Shown here: one piece after another, positions 7,619-15,109 of the stretch
How the letters are laid out: every line of letters starts with the position of its first letter
Position numbering within the stretch: position 1 is the first letter of the stretch
From: Micromonospora sp045209745
GTDB lineage: Bacteria; Actinomycetota; Actinomycetes; Mycobacteriales; Micromonosporaceae
DNA length: 64,000 bases
Direction of reading: 5' to 3'
NCBI RefSeq assembly: GCF_045209745.1
Contig: NZ_CP109273.1
Span: 4,526,001 to 4,590,000, forward strand
Position numbers and translations under genes: made by a program
Notes under the pieces: generated by a model
Databases searched by the model: none
Told to the model about the DNA's origin: nothing
What the model saw: only the letters and a program-made list of their open reading frames with translations

Positions 7619-8539
7619 ATGTCGTTCACCCTGTTCGCCGATGCCCGCCTGGCGCTCGCCCGGGACAGCCTCGCCGGTCTCTCCACCGGCGACGCGCTCG
7701 GCGCGCAGTATTTTCTGTCCGGATCGGCACCCGCGGAGCTCGACGTGGACGCACTGCCACCGGCGCCCTGGGAGTGGACCGACGACACCGAGATGGCCTG
7801 CTCGGTCCTCGCCGAGCTGGCCGACTCCGGCGGCATCGACCGGGACCGGCTGGCCCTGGCCTTCGCCGAGCGTTGCGCCCCGCGACGGGGGTATGGCGCC
7901 GGCGCGATGCTGATCCTGCGGCTGATCCGCACGGGCACCCCGTGGCCGCTGGCCGCCGCGTCCGCCTTTGACGGTCAGGGCTCCTGCGGCAATGGCGCGG
8001 CGATGCGGGTCGGCCCGTTGGGTGCGTACTTCGCCGACTCGACCGCGCGTGCCGCGGCCCAGGCCCACGCCTCAGCCGAGGTGACGCATGCGCACCCGGA
8101 GGGGATCGCGGGTGCTGTCGCGGTGGCTGTTGCCGCCGCGATGGCCGCCCGGGCCCGCCTCGACGGGCACCGGCCGGCCCCGGAGCGGTTGCTCGCCGGG
8201 ATCGCCGCCGCGCTCGACCCGGGCACCGAGGTACACCGAAGCGTGAGCCGGGCGGCCGGGCTGCTCGGTCGGCCGTTGCCCCGGGTGGTGGCGGCGCTCG
8301 GCAACGGCTCCCGGGTGACCGCCCAGGACACCGTCGGGTTCACCCTCTGGGTGGCAGCGACCCACCTCGACGACTATCCGGCGGCGATCCGGACGTGCGT
8401 GCGGGCTGGCGGGGACGTGGACACCACGGCCGCCATCGCCGGGGCGGTGGTCGCGGCGTACACCGGCGTCGGCACTCCCGGCGGGGTGCCCGAGCCGTGG
8501 CTGTCCGCCCGCGAGCCGCTACCCGACTGGACGCCCTGA
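7619..8539 (+). CDS. ADP-ribosylglycohydrolase (DraG family)
   Basis: The protein has 306 residues from the ATG at 7619, where the family's N-terminus begins. Metal-binding motifs of the DraG fold are present: GDALG (24-28), WTDDTEM (53-59), GNGAAMRVGPLGAYF (about 121-135), THAHPEG and the C-terminal GGDVDTTAAIAG. Together they bind two divalent ions and remove ADP-ribose from protein or small-molecule substrates. It is divergent from the two-component system. No matching ADP-ribosyltransferase lies nearby, so a nitrogenase role is unlikely and the substrate is open. Confidence 0.92.
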   Translation: MSFTLFADARLALARDSLAGLSTGDALGAQYFLSGSAPAELDVDALPPAPWEWTDDTEMACSVLAELADSGGIDRDRLALAFAERCAPRRGYGAGAMLILRLIRTGTPWPLAAASAFDGQGSCGNGAAMRVGPLGAYFADSTARAAAQAHASAEVTHAHPEGIAGAVAVAVAAAMAARARLDGHRPAPERLLAGIAAALDPGTEVHRSVSRAAGLLGRPLPRVVAALGNGSRVTAQDTVGFTLWVAATHLDDYPAAIRTCVRAGGDVDTTAAIAGAVVAAYTGVGTPGGVPEPWLSAREPLPDWTP

Positions 8540-8641
8540 TCACCTGCTGCGGCCTCGCCGGGCCAGCCTCCGCTGGGCCGCCGCGTGGGAGACCCCTGGC
8601 GGTGGGACCAGGCGGTGTTGGTGTGGGGGCGTGGGGGCGGC

Positions 8642-9532
8642 TCAGCCGGTGCGGGCCGGGGCGGCGACCGCGACCGGCTCCGCGTCGGCGGGCGCTGGCC
8701 TGACCGGGCTCCCCGTCGTCGGTCCGGCTTCCGTCGGTTCGTCCGCATCGCCGGTCACCTCGGAGAGCGCCGTGGCCTCGGCTGGGTCGCGCCGGCGCCA
8801 GCGGCTGACCAGCCAGCCGATCGCCGCGCCGCCGCCCAACCCGGCCAGCAGCCCGGCGGCCAGCATCCCGTCGGCGCTGCCGGACTTCTCGTCGGCGCCG
8901 CCCGCCGCCACGCCGTCGGCATTGGTGTCCGGAGCGGCTGGCGCCCCGGCAGCCGGGGCGCCGTGGCCGACGTGCCCGACCGGTCCCGCCGCGCCAGCGG
9001 CCGCCGGGAGCAGGGTGAGCACCGGGGCCCGGTGCGCGCCGTCGGCGTCCGCCCAGCGGATCACCGTGCCGTCGGCGTACGTCTGGACGACCTCGAAGGC
9101 GAGTCGCTCCGCCTGCGGCAGTGGGCCCATGGACAGCGCCAGCCGGGCCGGGCCGGGCGGGCTCTCGCCGACCCGGACCCAGGTCACCGCGGTGGTCACC
9201 GTGCTCACCCCGGTGGAGTGGATGCCGGCCATCGGACGATCCAGCGTACGAGAGCTGATCTTGGGTGCCCAGCCGTCGACCGACATCGGGTAGACCTCGG
9301 CGATCGGCGCGTTGGCCGGCAACTTGACCTCGATCTGGCGGGTCTTTGTGCCGGCACGCTCCTCCGGCACGGTGAACTCCAGGCGTACGGCGTCGCCCTG
9401 CCGAGCCTCGGTCGGGGTCATCGGCACGTCCGCCGCGTACGCCGAACCGGGCCAGAGCAGCAGCCCGGCGGCGGTCAGCGCGGTCACCGCCGCGATCCGC
9501 CTCCGGCGCCCACCGCCGTGCGTGCTCGCCAT
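8642..9532 (-). CDS. YcnI-like (DUF1775) secreted, C-terminally anchored protein
   Basis: This 296-residue protein has a signal peptide (basic RRRRIAAV, cleavage after AYA at about residue 33), a DUF1775-type domain (PTEARQGDAVRLEFTVPEE, ANAPIAEVYPMSVDGW), a linker rich in Ala, Gly and His, and a C-terminal transmembrane helix with a basic then acidic tail. Family members such as B. subtilis YcnI are linked to copper, binding it through an N-terminal His after cleavage. Here the predicted mature N-terminus is ADVPM and lacks that His. No copper gene is adjacent, so a metal role is uncertain. I chose the ATG at 9532 over an upstream in-frame start because the signal peptide begins there. Confidence 0.8.
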   Translation of the reverse strand: MASTHGGGRRRRIAAVTALTAAGLLLWPGSAYAADVPMTPTEARQGDAVRLEFTVPEERAGTKTRQIEVKLPANAPIAEVYPMSVDGWAPKISSRTLDRPMAGIHSTGVSTVTTAVTWVRVGESPPGPARLALSMGPLPQAERLAFEVVQTYADGTVIRWADADGAHRAPVLTLLPAAAGAAGPVGHVGHGAPAAGAPAAPDTNADGVAAGGADEKSGSADGMLAAGLLAGLGGGAAIGWLVSRWRRRDPAEATALSEVTGDADEPTEAGPTTGSPVRPAPADAEPVAVAAPARTG

Positions 9533-9720
9533 CTTGTGCCCCCATCCGTGTCGACGCGACCGGCACCGGTTCCGGCCACACCTGGTAGTTCGGCTCCGGG
9601 GCGCGAAAGGTTCAACGTCGGCCGTCAGGAAGGTGCCCTTCCCGACCGTGGGTGGGTGGACCGATAGCATCGGCAGGAGCCGAGGATCGGCATCGTTTCG
9701 TACTGCTTGGAGGAGTCACC

Positions 9721-11730
9721 GTGTCAGCACCCCGTACCCCTGCCGTGGCCGACCCCGTCGTCGTCGCCGCCGGGACCACGGCGGCCGACGCGGTGGTCGC
9801 GGCCGGACTGCCCGCGAACGGCCCCAAGGCGATCGTGGTGGTCCGCGACCCGTCAGGTCAGCTGCGCGACCTGGACTGGGCGCCGGCCGAGGAGACCGTC
9901 GTCGAGCCGGTCAGTTTGGACTCGCCCGACGGGCTCAACGTGCTGCGCCACTCCACCGCGCACGTGCTCGCCCAGGCCGTGCAGGACGTCTTTCCCGAGG
10001 CCAAGCTGGGCATCGGCCCGCCGATCGAGAACGGCTTCTACTACGACTTCGACGTCGACAAGCCGTTTCAGCCCGATGACCTCAGCAAGCTCGAGAAGCG
10101 CATGCAGGAGATCATCAAGTCCGGGCAGCGGTTCCGCCGCCGCCGCTTCGGCAGCCTCGACGAGGCGCGCTCCGAGCTGGCCGACGAGCCGTTCAAGCTG
10201 GAGTTGATCGAGGTCAAGGGTGAGGGCCTGGACACCAACGAGGTGATGGAGGTGGGCGGCGGCGAGCTGACCATCTACGACAACCTCGACGCCAAGGAGG
10301 ACAAGGTCTGCTGGTCGGACCTGTGCCGGGGGCCGCACCTGCCGACCACCCGGCTGATCGGCGCGTTCAAGCTGATGCGCTCGGCCGCCGCGTACTGGCG
10401 GGGGTCGGAGAAGAACCCGCAGCTCCAGCGGGTGTACGGCACGGCGTGGCCGACCCGCGATGAACTCAAGGCGTACCTGAAGCTGTTGGAGGAGGCCGCC
10501 CGGCGCGACCACCGCAAGCTCGGCGCGGACCTGGACCTGTTCAGCTTTCCCGACGAGATCGGCTCCGGCCTGGCGGTCTTCCACCCCAAGGGCGGCATCA
10601 TCCGCCGGGAGATGGAGGACTACTCGCGGCGCCGGCACGAGGAAGCGGGGTACGAGTTCGTCAACACCCCGCACATCAGCAAGGCGCAGCTCTTCCACAC
10701 CTCCGGGCACCTGCCGTACTACGCGGACACCATGTTCCCGCCGATGCAGCTCGAAGGCGCGGAGTACTACCTCAAGGCCATGAACTGCCCGATGCACAAC
10801 CTGATCTTCAGGTCGCGCGGGCGGTCCTACCGGGAGCTGCCGCTGCGGATGTTCGAGTTCGGCACGGTCTACCGCTACGAGAAGTCCGGCGTGGTGCACG
10901 GCCTGACCCGGGTTCGCGGTCTGACCCAGGACGACTCGCACATCTACTGCACCCGGGAGCAGATGGCCGGCGAGCTGTCCACGCTGCTCAGCTTCGTGCT
11001 GGACCTGCTGCGCGACTACGGGCTGGACGACTTCTACCTGGAGCTGTCGACCCGGGACGACTCGCCCAAGTTCATCGGCGCCGACGAGGACTGGGCGGAG
11101 GCGACCGAGGCGCTGCGGACCGCTGCCGCGACCTCCGGGCTGGAGCTCGTGCCCGACCCGGGGGGCGCGGCGTTCTACGGGCCGAAGATCTCCGTGCAGG
11201 CCCGCGACGCGATCGGCCGGACCTGGCAGATGTCCACCATCCAGGTCGACTTCAACCAGCCGGCACGGTTCGGGCTGGAGTACCAGGCTGCCGACGGCAC
11301 CCGGCAGCAGCCCGTGATGATCCACCGGGCGTTGTTCGGGTCGATCGAGCGGTTCTTCGGGGTGCTCACCGAGCACTACGCGGGCGCGTTCCCGGCGTGG
11401 CTGGCCCCGGTACAGGTGGTGGGCATCCCGATTCGCGAGGACCACACCGACTATCTGCACGGTTTCGTCGCGGCGCTGCGCGCCGAGGGGATCCGGGCCC
11501 AGGTGGACGCGGGTGACGACCGGATGCAGAAGAAGATCCGTACGGCTCAGCAGCAGAAGATCCCGTTCATGGTGATCGCCGGTGACGATGACGTGGCGGC
11601 CGGCACGGTCTCCTTCCGCTACCGCGACGGCTCCCAGCGCAACGGGGTGCCGATCGCCGAGGCGGTGACCCACATCCTGGACGTGGTCAGCTCGCGGACC
11701 AACATCGGCCCCTCGGCCGCCGTGGAGTAG
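9721..11730 (+). CDS. thrS: Threonyl-tRNA synthetase
   Basis: The 669-residue protein has an N-terminal TGS-like domain, the second additional (editing) domain with HSTAH (His77, His81), the class II catalytic core with zinc-ligand region KAMNCPMHNLIF, motif 2 region FGTVYRYEKSGVVHGLTRVRG, motif 3 HRALFGSIERFFG, and a C-terminal anticodon-binding domain. The start is a GTG with a clear TTGGAGGAGTCACC ribosome-binding site. It attaches Thr to tRNA-Thr and clears mischarged Ser. It opens the conserved actinobacterial cluster that continues with HIT, pgsA and pimA. I see no T-box leader in the 188 bp upstream. Confidence 0.98.
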   Translation: MSAPRTPAVADPVVVAAGTTAADAVVAAGLPANGPKAIVVVRDPSGQLRDLDWAPAEETVVEPVSLDSPDGLNVLRHSTAHVLAQAVQDVFPEAKLGIGPPIENGFYYDFDVDKPFQPDDLSKLEKRMQEIIKSGQRFRRRRFGSLDEARSELADEPFKLELIEVKGEGLDTNEVMEVGGGELTIYDNLDAKEDKVCWSDLCRGPHLPTTRLIGAFKLMRSAAAYWRGSEKNPQLQRVYGTAWPTRDELKAYLKLLEEAARRDHRKLGADLDLFSFPDEIGSGLAVFHPKGGIIRREMEDYSRRRHEEAGYEFVNTPHISKAQLFHTSGHLPYYADTMFPPMQLEGAEYYLKAMNCPMHNLIFRSRGRSYRELPLRMFEFGTVYRYEKSGVVHGLTRVRGLTQDDSHIYCTREQMAGELSTLLSFVLDLLRDYGLDDFYLELSTRDDSPKFIGADEDWAEATEALRTAAATSGLELVPDPGGAAFYGPKISVQARDAIGRTWQMSTIQVDFNQPARFGLEYQAADGTRQQPVMIHRALFGSIERFFGVLTEHYAGAFPAWLAPVQVVGIPIREDHTDYLHGFVAALRAEGIRAQVDAGDDRMQKKIRTAQQQKIPFMVIAGDDDVAAGTVSFRYRDGSQRNGVPIAEAVTHILDVVSSRTNIGPSAAVE

Positions 11731-11786
11731 CGGCGACGCGCGGCACGCGTGCGCGGTCCGCTTGCAGCATGATCGGGCTCGATCCA

Positions 11787-11826
11787 GGAAGTAGTGGCCT
11801 CCAGGATGTCGGAGGCCACTACTTCC
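11787..11826. terminator. Strong hairpin between thrS and the carboxypeptidase gene
   Basis: A 16-bp perfect inverted repeat (GGAAGTAGTGGCCTCC at 11787-11802, complement at 11811-11826) has an 8-nt loop. An outer, imperfect GATCG-bounded pairing extends it. It lies between convergent genes and lacks a T-run; it is probably a bidirectional terminator or a member of the palindromic repeats seen elsewhere in this window. Confidence 0.65.
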
Positions 11827-11880
11827 ATGTTCGAGCGCGATCTTCGCCGAAGGCGGCGCGCCCAGCGGCGGCGTCTGCTG

Positions 11881-12609
11881 TCAGACGCCGCAGGTAGGCG
11901 CGGACCAGCCTCCGGTCGACGCTACGTGGGTGTGGTCGTTGTGGTCCGGGTAGCCGGGGCCGAGGATCTGCCCGAAGCCGTGGTTGCGGGCCTGCTGGGC
12001 CAGTCGGCACAACGACGGGGACCCGACCAGGTCCACCGCGTCGCCGTACAGGTGCCGGCTGTTTGACGCCCCGCCAACCGCGCTGTTGCAGGCGTAGCTG
12101 CGGAAGCTGCTGCTGATCGAGATGGACACGTCCCCGAGGGCATGCCGCATGGCCTGGAGTTTCCACATCGAGACGAGCGCGTTGAACCGCGCGGTGCTCG
12201 CCGAGACCGCACCGCCGGACCAGTCGCTGTTGCACTTGTTCAGCTCGGGGTAGCTGAAGTTGGCCGGTGTGCAGTCGTCGTCCTGGAGGGCGTAGAGCCG
12301 GTTGAACGTCTGCGGCCCGGCGACGCCGTCCGCGGGCAGCCCGTACGCCTGCTGGAAGCGGATCACCGCCGAGCGGGTGGCCGGGCCGTACGCGCCGTCG
12401 AGGGTGAGCACGGCACCGTAGCCGGGGTAGCCGGCGACTCGGATCTGGAGTTGCCGGACGTCCTCGCCGGACGTCCCCTGGGACAGGGTGCGACCCCAGG
12501 TGTAGCAGCCGTCCGCCTGTGCGGCGCCGGCGGTGAGGGTGATGCCGGCCACTGTGGTGGCGGCAGCCAGCGCAAGTGCCGCGAGGAACCTGCCGAGCCG
12601 TCGGTTCAT
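11881..12609 (-). CDS. Secreted zinc D-Ala-D-Ala carboxypeptidase (peptidase M15) with peptidoglycan-binding domain
   Basis: The 242-residue protein has a signal peptide (MNRRLGRFLAALALAAA, cleavage near AAQA, residue 31), a PG_binding_1 domain (about 44-107, QLQIRVAGYPGYG ... RFQQAYGLPADGVAGPQT) and an M15 catalytic domain. Zinc-site motifs are SRHLYGDAVDL (His186, Asp193) and NDHTHV (His226/His228). The architecture matches the Streptomyces albus G carboxypeptidase, which trims terminal D-Ala from peptidoglycan stem peptides. I chose the ATG at 12609 because GGAG lies 7 nt before it, over in-frame ATG and TTG codons upstream. The upstream 12610-12700 is AT-rich for this genome and likely carries the promoter. 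Confidence 0.92.
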   Translation of the reverse strand: MNRRLGRFLAALALAAATTVAGITLTAGAAQADGCYTWGRTLSQGTSGEDVRQLQIRVAGYPGYGAVLTLDGAYGPATRSAVIRFQQAYGLPADGVAGPQTFNRLYALQDDDCTPANFSYPELNKCNSDWSGGAVSASTARFNALVSMWKLQAMRHALGDVSISISSSFRSYACNSAVGGASNSRHLYGDAVDLVGSPSLCRLAQQARNHGFGQILGPGYPDHNDHTHVASTGGWSAPTCGV

Positions 12610-12750
12610 GTAACACTCCATCAATAAATGGAAGTTCCTGGATGATTGGAATTTTCATGTTCCGGTATTGATCCGTCAAGAACTTTCAGCACGGAGTTTT
12701 CCCGGCGACAGGTGTCGCGGCCCGCCCGCGCGGCTCCGTAGGATCGGCAC

Positions 12751-13299
12751 GTGACTGGGGCGGAACGGGACGCGGGCATCGGCGGCATGGCGGACGGCCT
12801 GGAGCGGCTCTGGACGCCGCACCGGATGACCTACATCTCCGGCGAGGACCGCCCGGCCGAGGGCTACGAGAAGCCGACCGGCTGCCCCTTCTGCCGGGGG
12901 CCCAAGCTGCCGCCGGAGGAGAGCCTGGTGGTAGCCCGTGGTGAGCACGTCTTCGTGGTGCTCAACCTCTACCCGTACAACCCCGGGCACCTGCTGGTCT
13001 GCCCCTACCGACACGTCGCCGACTACACCGAGCTGGACGTGCCGGAGACCACCGAGCTGGCGTCGTACACCCAGAACGCGATGCGGGTGATCCGCAAGGT
13101 GAGCAACGCGCACGGCTTCAACCTGGGCATGAACCAGGGCGGGGTGGCCGGCGCCGGCATCGCCGCACACCTGCACCAGCACGTGGTGCCGCGCTGGGGC
13201 GGCGACGCGAACTTCATGCCGGTCATCGGCCGTACCAAGGTCCTGCCGCAGTTGCTCGGCGACACCCGCGACCTGCTCGCCCGCGCCTGGCCGTCCTGA
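12751..13299 (+). CDS. HIT family protein, Ap4A phosphorylase type
   Basis: This 182-residue histidine-triad protein has the catalytic motif HLHQHVVPRW (His140, His142, His144) and a GCPFC pair that may bind zinc. It is the positional counterpart of Mycobacterium tuberculosis Rv2613c, between thrS and pgsA, reported as a diadenosine tetraphosphate phosphorylase. It would split Ap4A, a by-product of aminoacyl-tRNA synthetases, which makes the link to thrS sensible. The start is a GTG at 12751 after GGATCGGCAC. Confidence 0.92.
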   Translation: MTGAERDAGIGGMADGLERLWTPHRMTYISGEDRPAEGYEKPTGCPFCRGPKLPPEESLVVARGEHVFVVLNLYPYNPGHLLVCPYRHVADYTELDVPETTELASYTQNAMRVIRKVSNAHGFNLGMNQGGVAGAGIAAHLHQHVVPRWGGDANFMPVIGRTKVLPQLLGDTRDLLARAWPS

Positions 13300-13348
13300 C
13301 CGCCGCCGGTGCGCGGCGTCGGGCTGCACGGCGTCCGCGCCGGTCCGG

Positions 13349-13831
13349 CTAGTCGGCGCGCAGCAGCGGGGTCAGCTCCGGCCAGCTCTCCACCCGGTGT
13401 ACGCGGGCAAGCAGCGCGGCGTGTGCGGCGACCTCCGCCGGACGGGGCCGGAACAGGAAGCGGTGCGGCACCGAGTCGAGGTAGCCGAGCACCTCCAGCT
13501 TGTCGTCCACGAAGTGGGTCAGCCCGAGCCGCCGGGCGATCGGCGCCTTGTCCGGTCGGGTGCGGCAGAAGTGCACCCGCTCCATGGCGATGCCGGTGCG
13601 CGCCGGAAAGTCGTGGTGGGCCAACCACTCCCGGGTGCGCCGCGCGGTGGACTCCCCGCACTTGGACACCAGGTGCACCTCGTCGAACGCCGGGCCGAGC
13701 GCCGCGAGCGCGTCGAACGCCCCGTCGACGCGGGGAGTACGCAGGTAGTGCGCGCCGAAGAACGACGTGTCGGCGTCCCCGTCGGCCGGCTCGATGATCA
13801 CTCCGCCGATGTCCACACCCAGCCTCCGCAT
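13349..13831 (-). CDS. HAD-superfamily-like small hydrolase
   Basis: This is a 160-residue protein starting at MRRLGVDIGGVI. HAD motif I would be the DIGGV segment, motif II the Ser in VHLVSKCG, motif III the Lys in RPDKAPIA and motif IV HFVDDK. The nucleophile Asp is present, but the usual second Asp of motif I (D-x-D) is Gly, which is unusual for phosphatases. The motif IV acidic pair is intact. The real substrate is unknown. It is convergent with HIT and divergent from the aldo/keto reductase at 13929. Confidence 0.72.
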   Translation of the reverse strand: MRRLGVDIGGVIIEPADGDADTSFFGAHYLRTPRVDGAFDALAALGPAFDEVHLVSKCGESTARRTREWLAHHDFPARTGIAMERVHFCRTRPDKAPIARRLGLTHFVDDKLEVLGYLDSVPHRFLFRPRPAEVAAHAALLARVHRVESWPELTPLLRAD

Positions 13832-13928
13832 GCGGACGATCCTGCCGCACCGGACCCGTCGTCGCGATCCACGATCCCGCACCGGGATCTGCTACGCCCC
13901 GACCCGGCGGAGGTGGCACGATCGGCCG

Positions 13929-14978
13929 ATGGCAGTCACGAAACGGACGTTGGGGCGCAGCGGCATCGAAGTCAGCGCCCTCGGCATGGGGTGCTGGGCG
14001 ATCGGCGGGCCCTGGACGGAGGGCACCCAGCCGCTGGGATGGGGCGCGGTCGACGACGACGAGTCGGTGCGGGCGGTACGTTGTGCGCTCGAGGAGGGCA
14101 TCACCCTCTTCGACACCGCCGACACGTACGGCGCCGGGCACGGCGAGCGGGTGCTCGGCCGGGCGCTCGCCGGCCGGCGGGACGACGCCGTGATCGCCAC
14201 CAAGTGGGGCTACACGTTCGACGAGGTGAGCCGACAGGCCACCGGGGAGGACGCGTCACCCGCGTACCTGCGACGGGCCGTGACCGAATCGCTACGCCGG
14301 CTGGGCACCGACCGGATCGACCTCTACCAGCTGCACCTGGCCGACCTGTCGGTGCCCCGGGCGGAGGCCCTGATCGGCACCTGCGAGGACCTGGTCGCCG
14401 AGGGCCTCATCCGGGCGTACGGGTGGAGTACCGACCGCCCCGACCGGGCCACCGCGTTCGGGCACGCCGCCGCCAATGCCACCGCCGTGCAGCACACCCT
14501 GTCGGTGCTGCGGGACGCCCCCGAGCTGCTCGCGGTCTGCGACAAGTACGACCTGGCAAGCATCAACCGGGGCCCGCTGGGAATGGGGCTGCTCACCGGC
14601 AAGTACTCGGCCGGATCGACACTGCCCCGCGACGACGTACGCGGGTTGGCCCCGGGCTGGTTGGAGTGGTTCCGTGGTGGCCGGCCGGCACCGGAGTGGC
14701 TGCGCCGGGTCGGCGTGGTCCGCGCCGCGCTCACCGCCGACGGGCGCACCCTCGCTCAGGGGTCGCTGGGCTGGATCTGGGCGCGCAGCGGTCGCACCAT
14801 CCCGATTCCGGGCTGCCGTACGGTCGCCCAGGTCGAGGAGAACGCCGCCGCGCTGCACCGGGGCCCTCTGCCGCCGGACCAGTTCGCCGAGGTGGAGCGC
14901 CAGCTTGCCGCCCTACGCACGGCAGCCCTCCGCGACGCCGAGCGGCCCCACTGGCCCCGCCCCACAACCCGCCCCTGA
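13929..14978 (+). CDS. Aldo/keto reductase
   Basis: The 349-residue AKR has N-terminal LGRSGIEVSALGMGCWAIGG, tetrad motif LFDTADTYGAGHGERVLG, Lys in VIATKWGYTF, HLAD in the barrel and IPIPGCRTVAQVEENA for NADPH. It has a short insertion (WGAVDDDE) before the catalytic Asp strand, as in the AKR11/YhdN-type proteins. The substrate is unknown. It reads away from the HAD-like gene and converges with the EF-G-like gene. Confidence 0.9.
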   Translation: MAVTKRTLGRSGIEVSALGMGCWAIGGPWTEGTQPLGWGAVDDDESVRAVRCALEEGITLFDTADTYGAGHGERVLGRALAGRRDDAVIATKWGYTFDEVSRQATGEDASPAYLRRAVTESLRRLGTDRIDLYQLHLADLSVPRAEALIGTCEDLVAEGLIRAYGWSTDRPDRATAFGHAAANATAVQHTLSVLRDAPELLAVCDKYDLASINRGPLGMGLLTGKYSAGSTLPRDDVRGLAPGWLEWFRGGRPAPEWLRRVGVVRAALTADGRTLAQGSLGWIWARSGRTIPIPGCRTVAQVEENAAALHRGPLPPDQFAEVERQLAALRTAALRDAERPHWPRPTTRP

Positions 14979-14995
14979 CCCAACCGCAGCGCGAT

Positions 14996-15018
14996 CCCCA
15001 CCCCACCCCACCCCACCC
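14996..15018 (-). other. G-quadruplex motif (minus strand) in a convergent intergenic region
   Basis: Five C-runs (4,4,4,4,3) separated by single A residues lie on the plus strand. The minus strand therefore has five G-runs with 1-nt T loops, one of the strongest G4 sequence patterns possible. Confidence 0.55.
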
Positions 15019-15025
15019 TCGCCGT

Positions 15026-15095
15026 CGATCTTGCACTTTCGGCCCCGCGTATCTGCCGCAAAAGCGACATTTGAGCGACACAAAGTGCAAGATCG
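15026..15095. repeat. Long-spacer palindromic element
   Basis: Perfect 14-bp arms CGATCTTGCACTTT (15026-15039) and AAAGTGCAAGATCG (15082-15095) have a 42-nt spacer. The element is unusually A/T-rich for this genome. It sits between convergent genes and may terminate both, or be a mobile palindromic repeat. Confidence 0.6.
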
Positions 15096-15109
15096 CGGGG
15101 GGTCGGGGG

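Noticed and set aside
7619..8539. DraG-type nitrogenase regulation
   Set aside because: No nif genes or dinitrogenase ADP-ribosyltransferase are present, so only a general ADP-ribosylglycohydrolase call is justified.
9533..9720. T-box leader before thrS
   Set aside because: No T-box consensus or specifier hairpin is visible in the 188 bp, and actinobacterial T-boxes mainly precede ileS.
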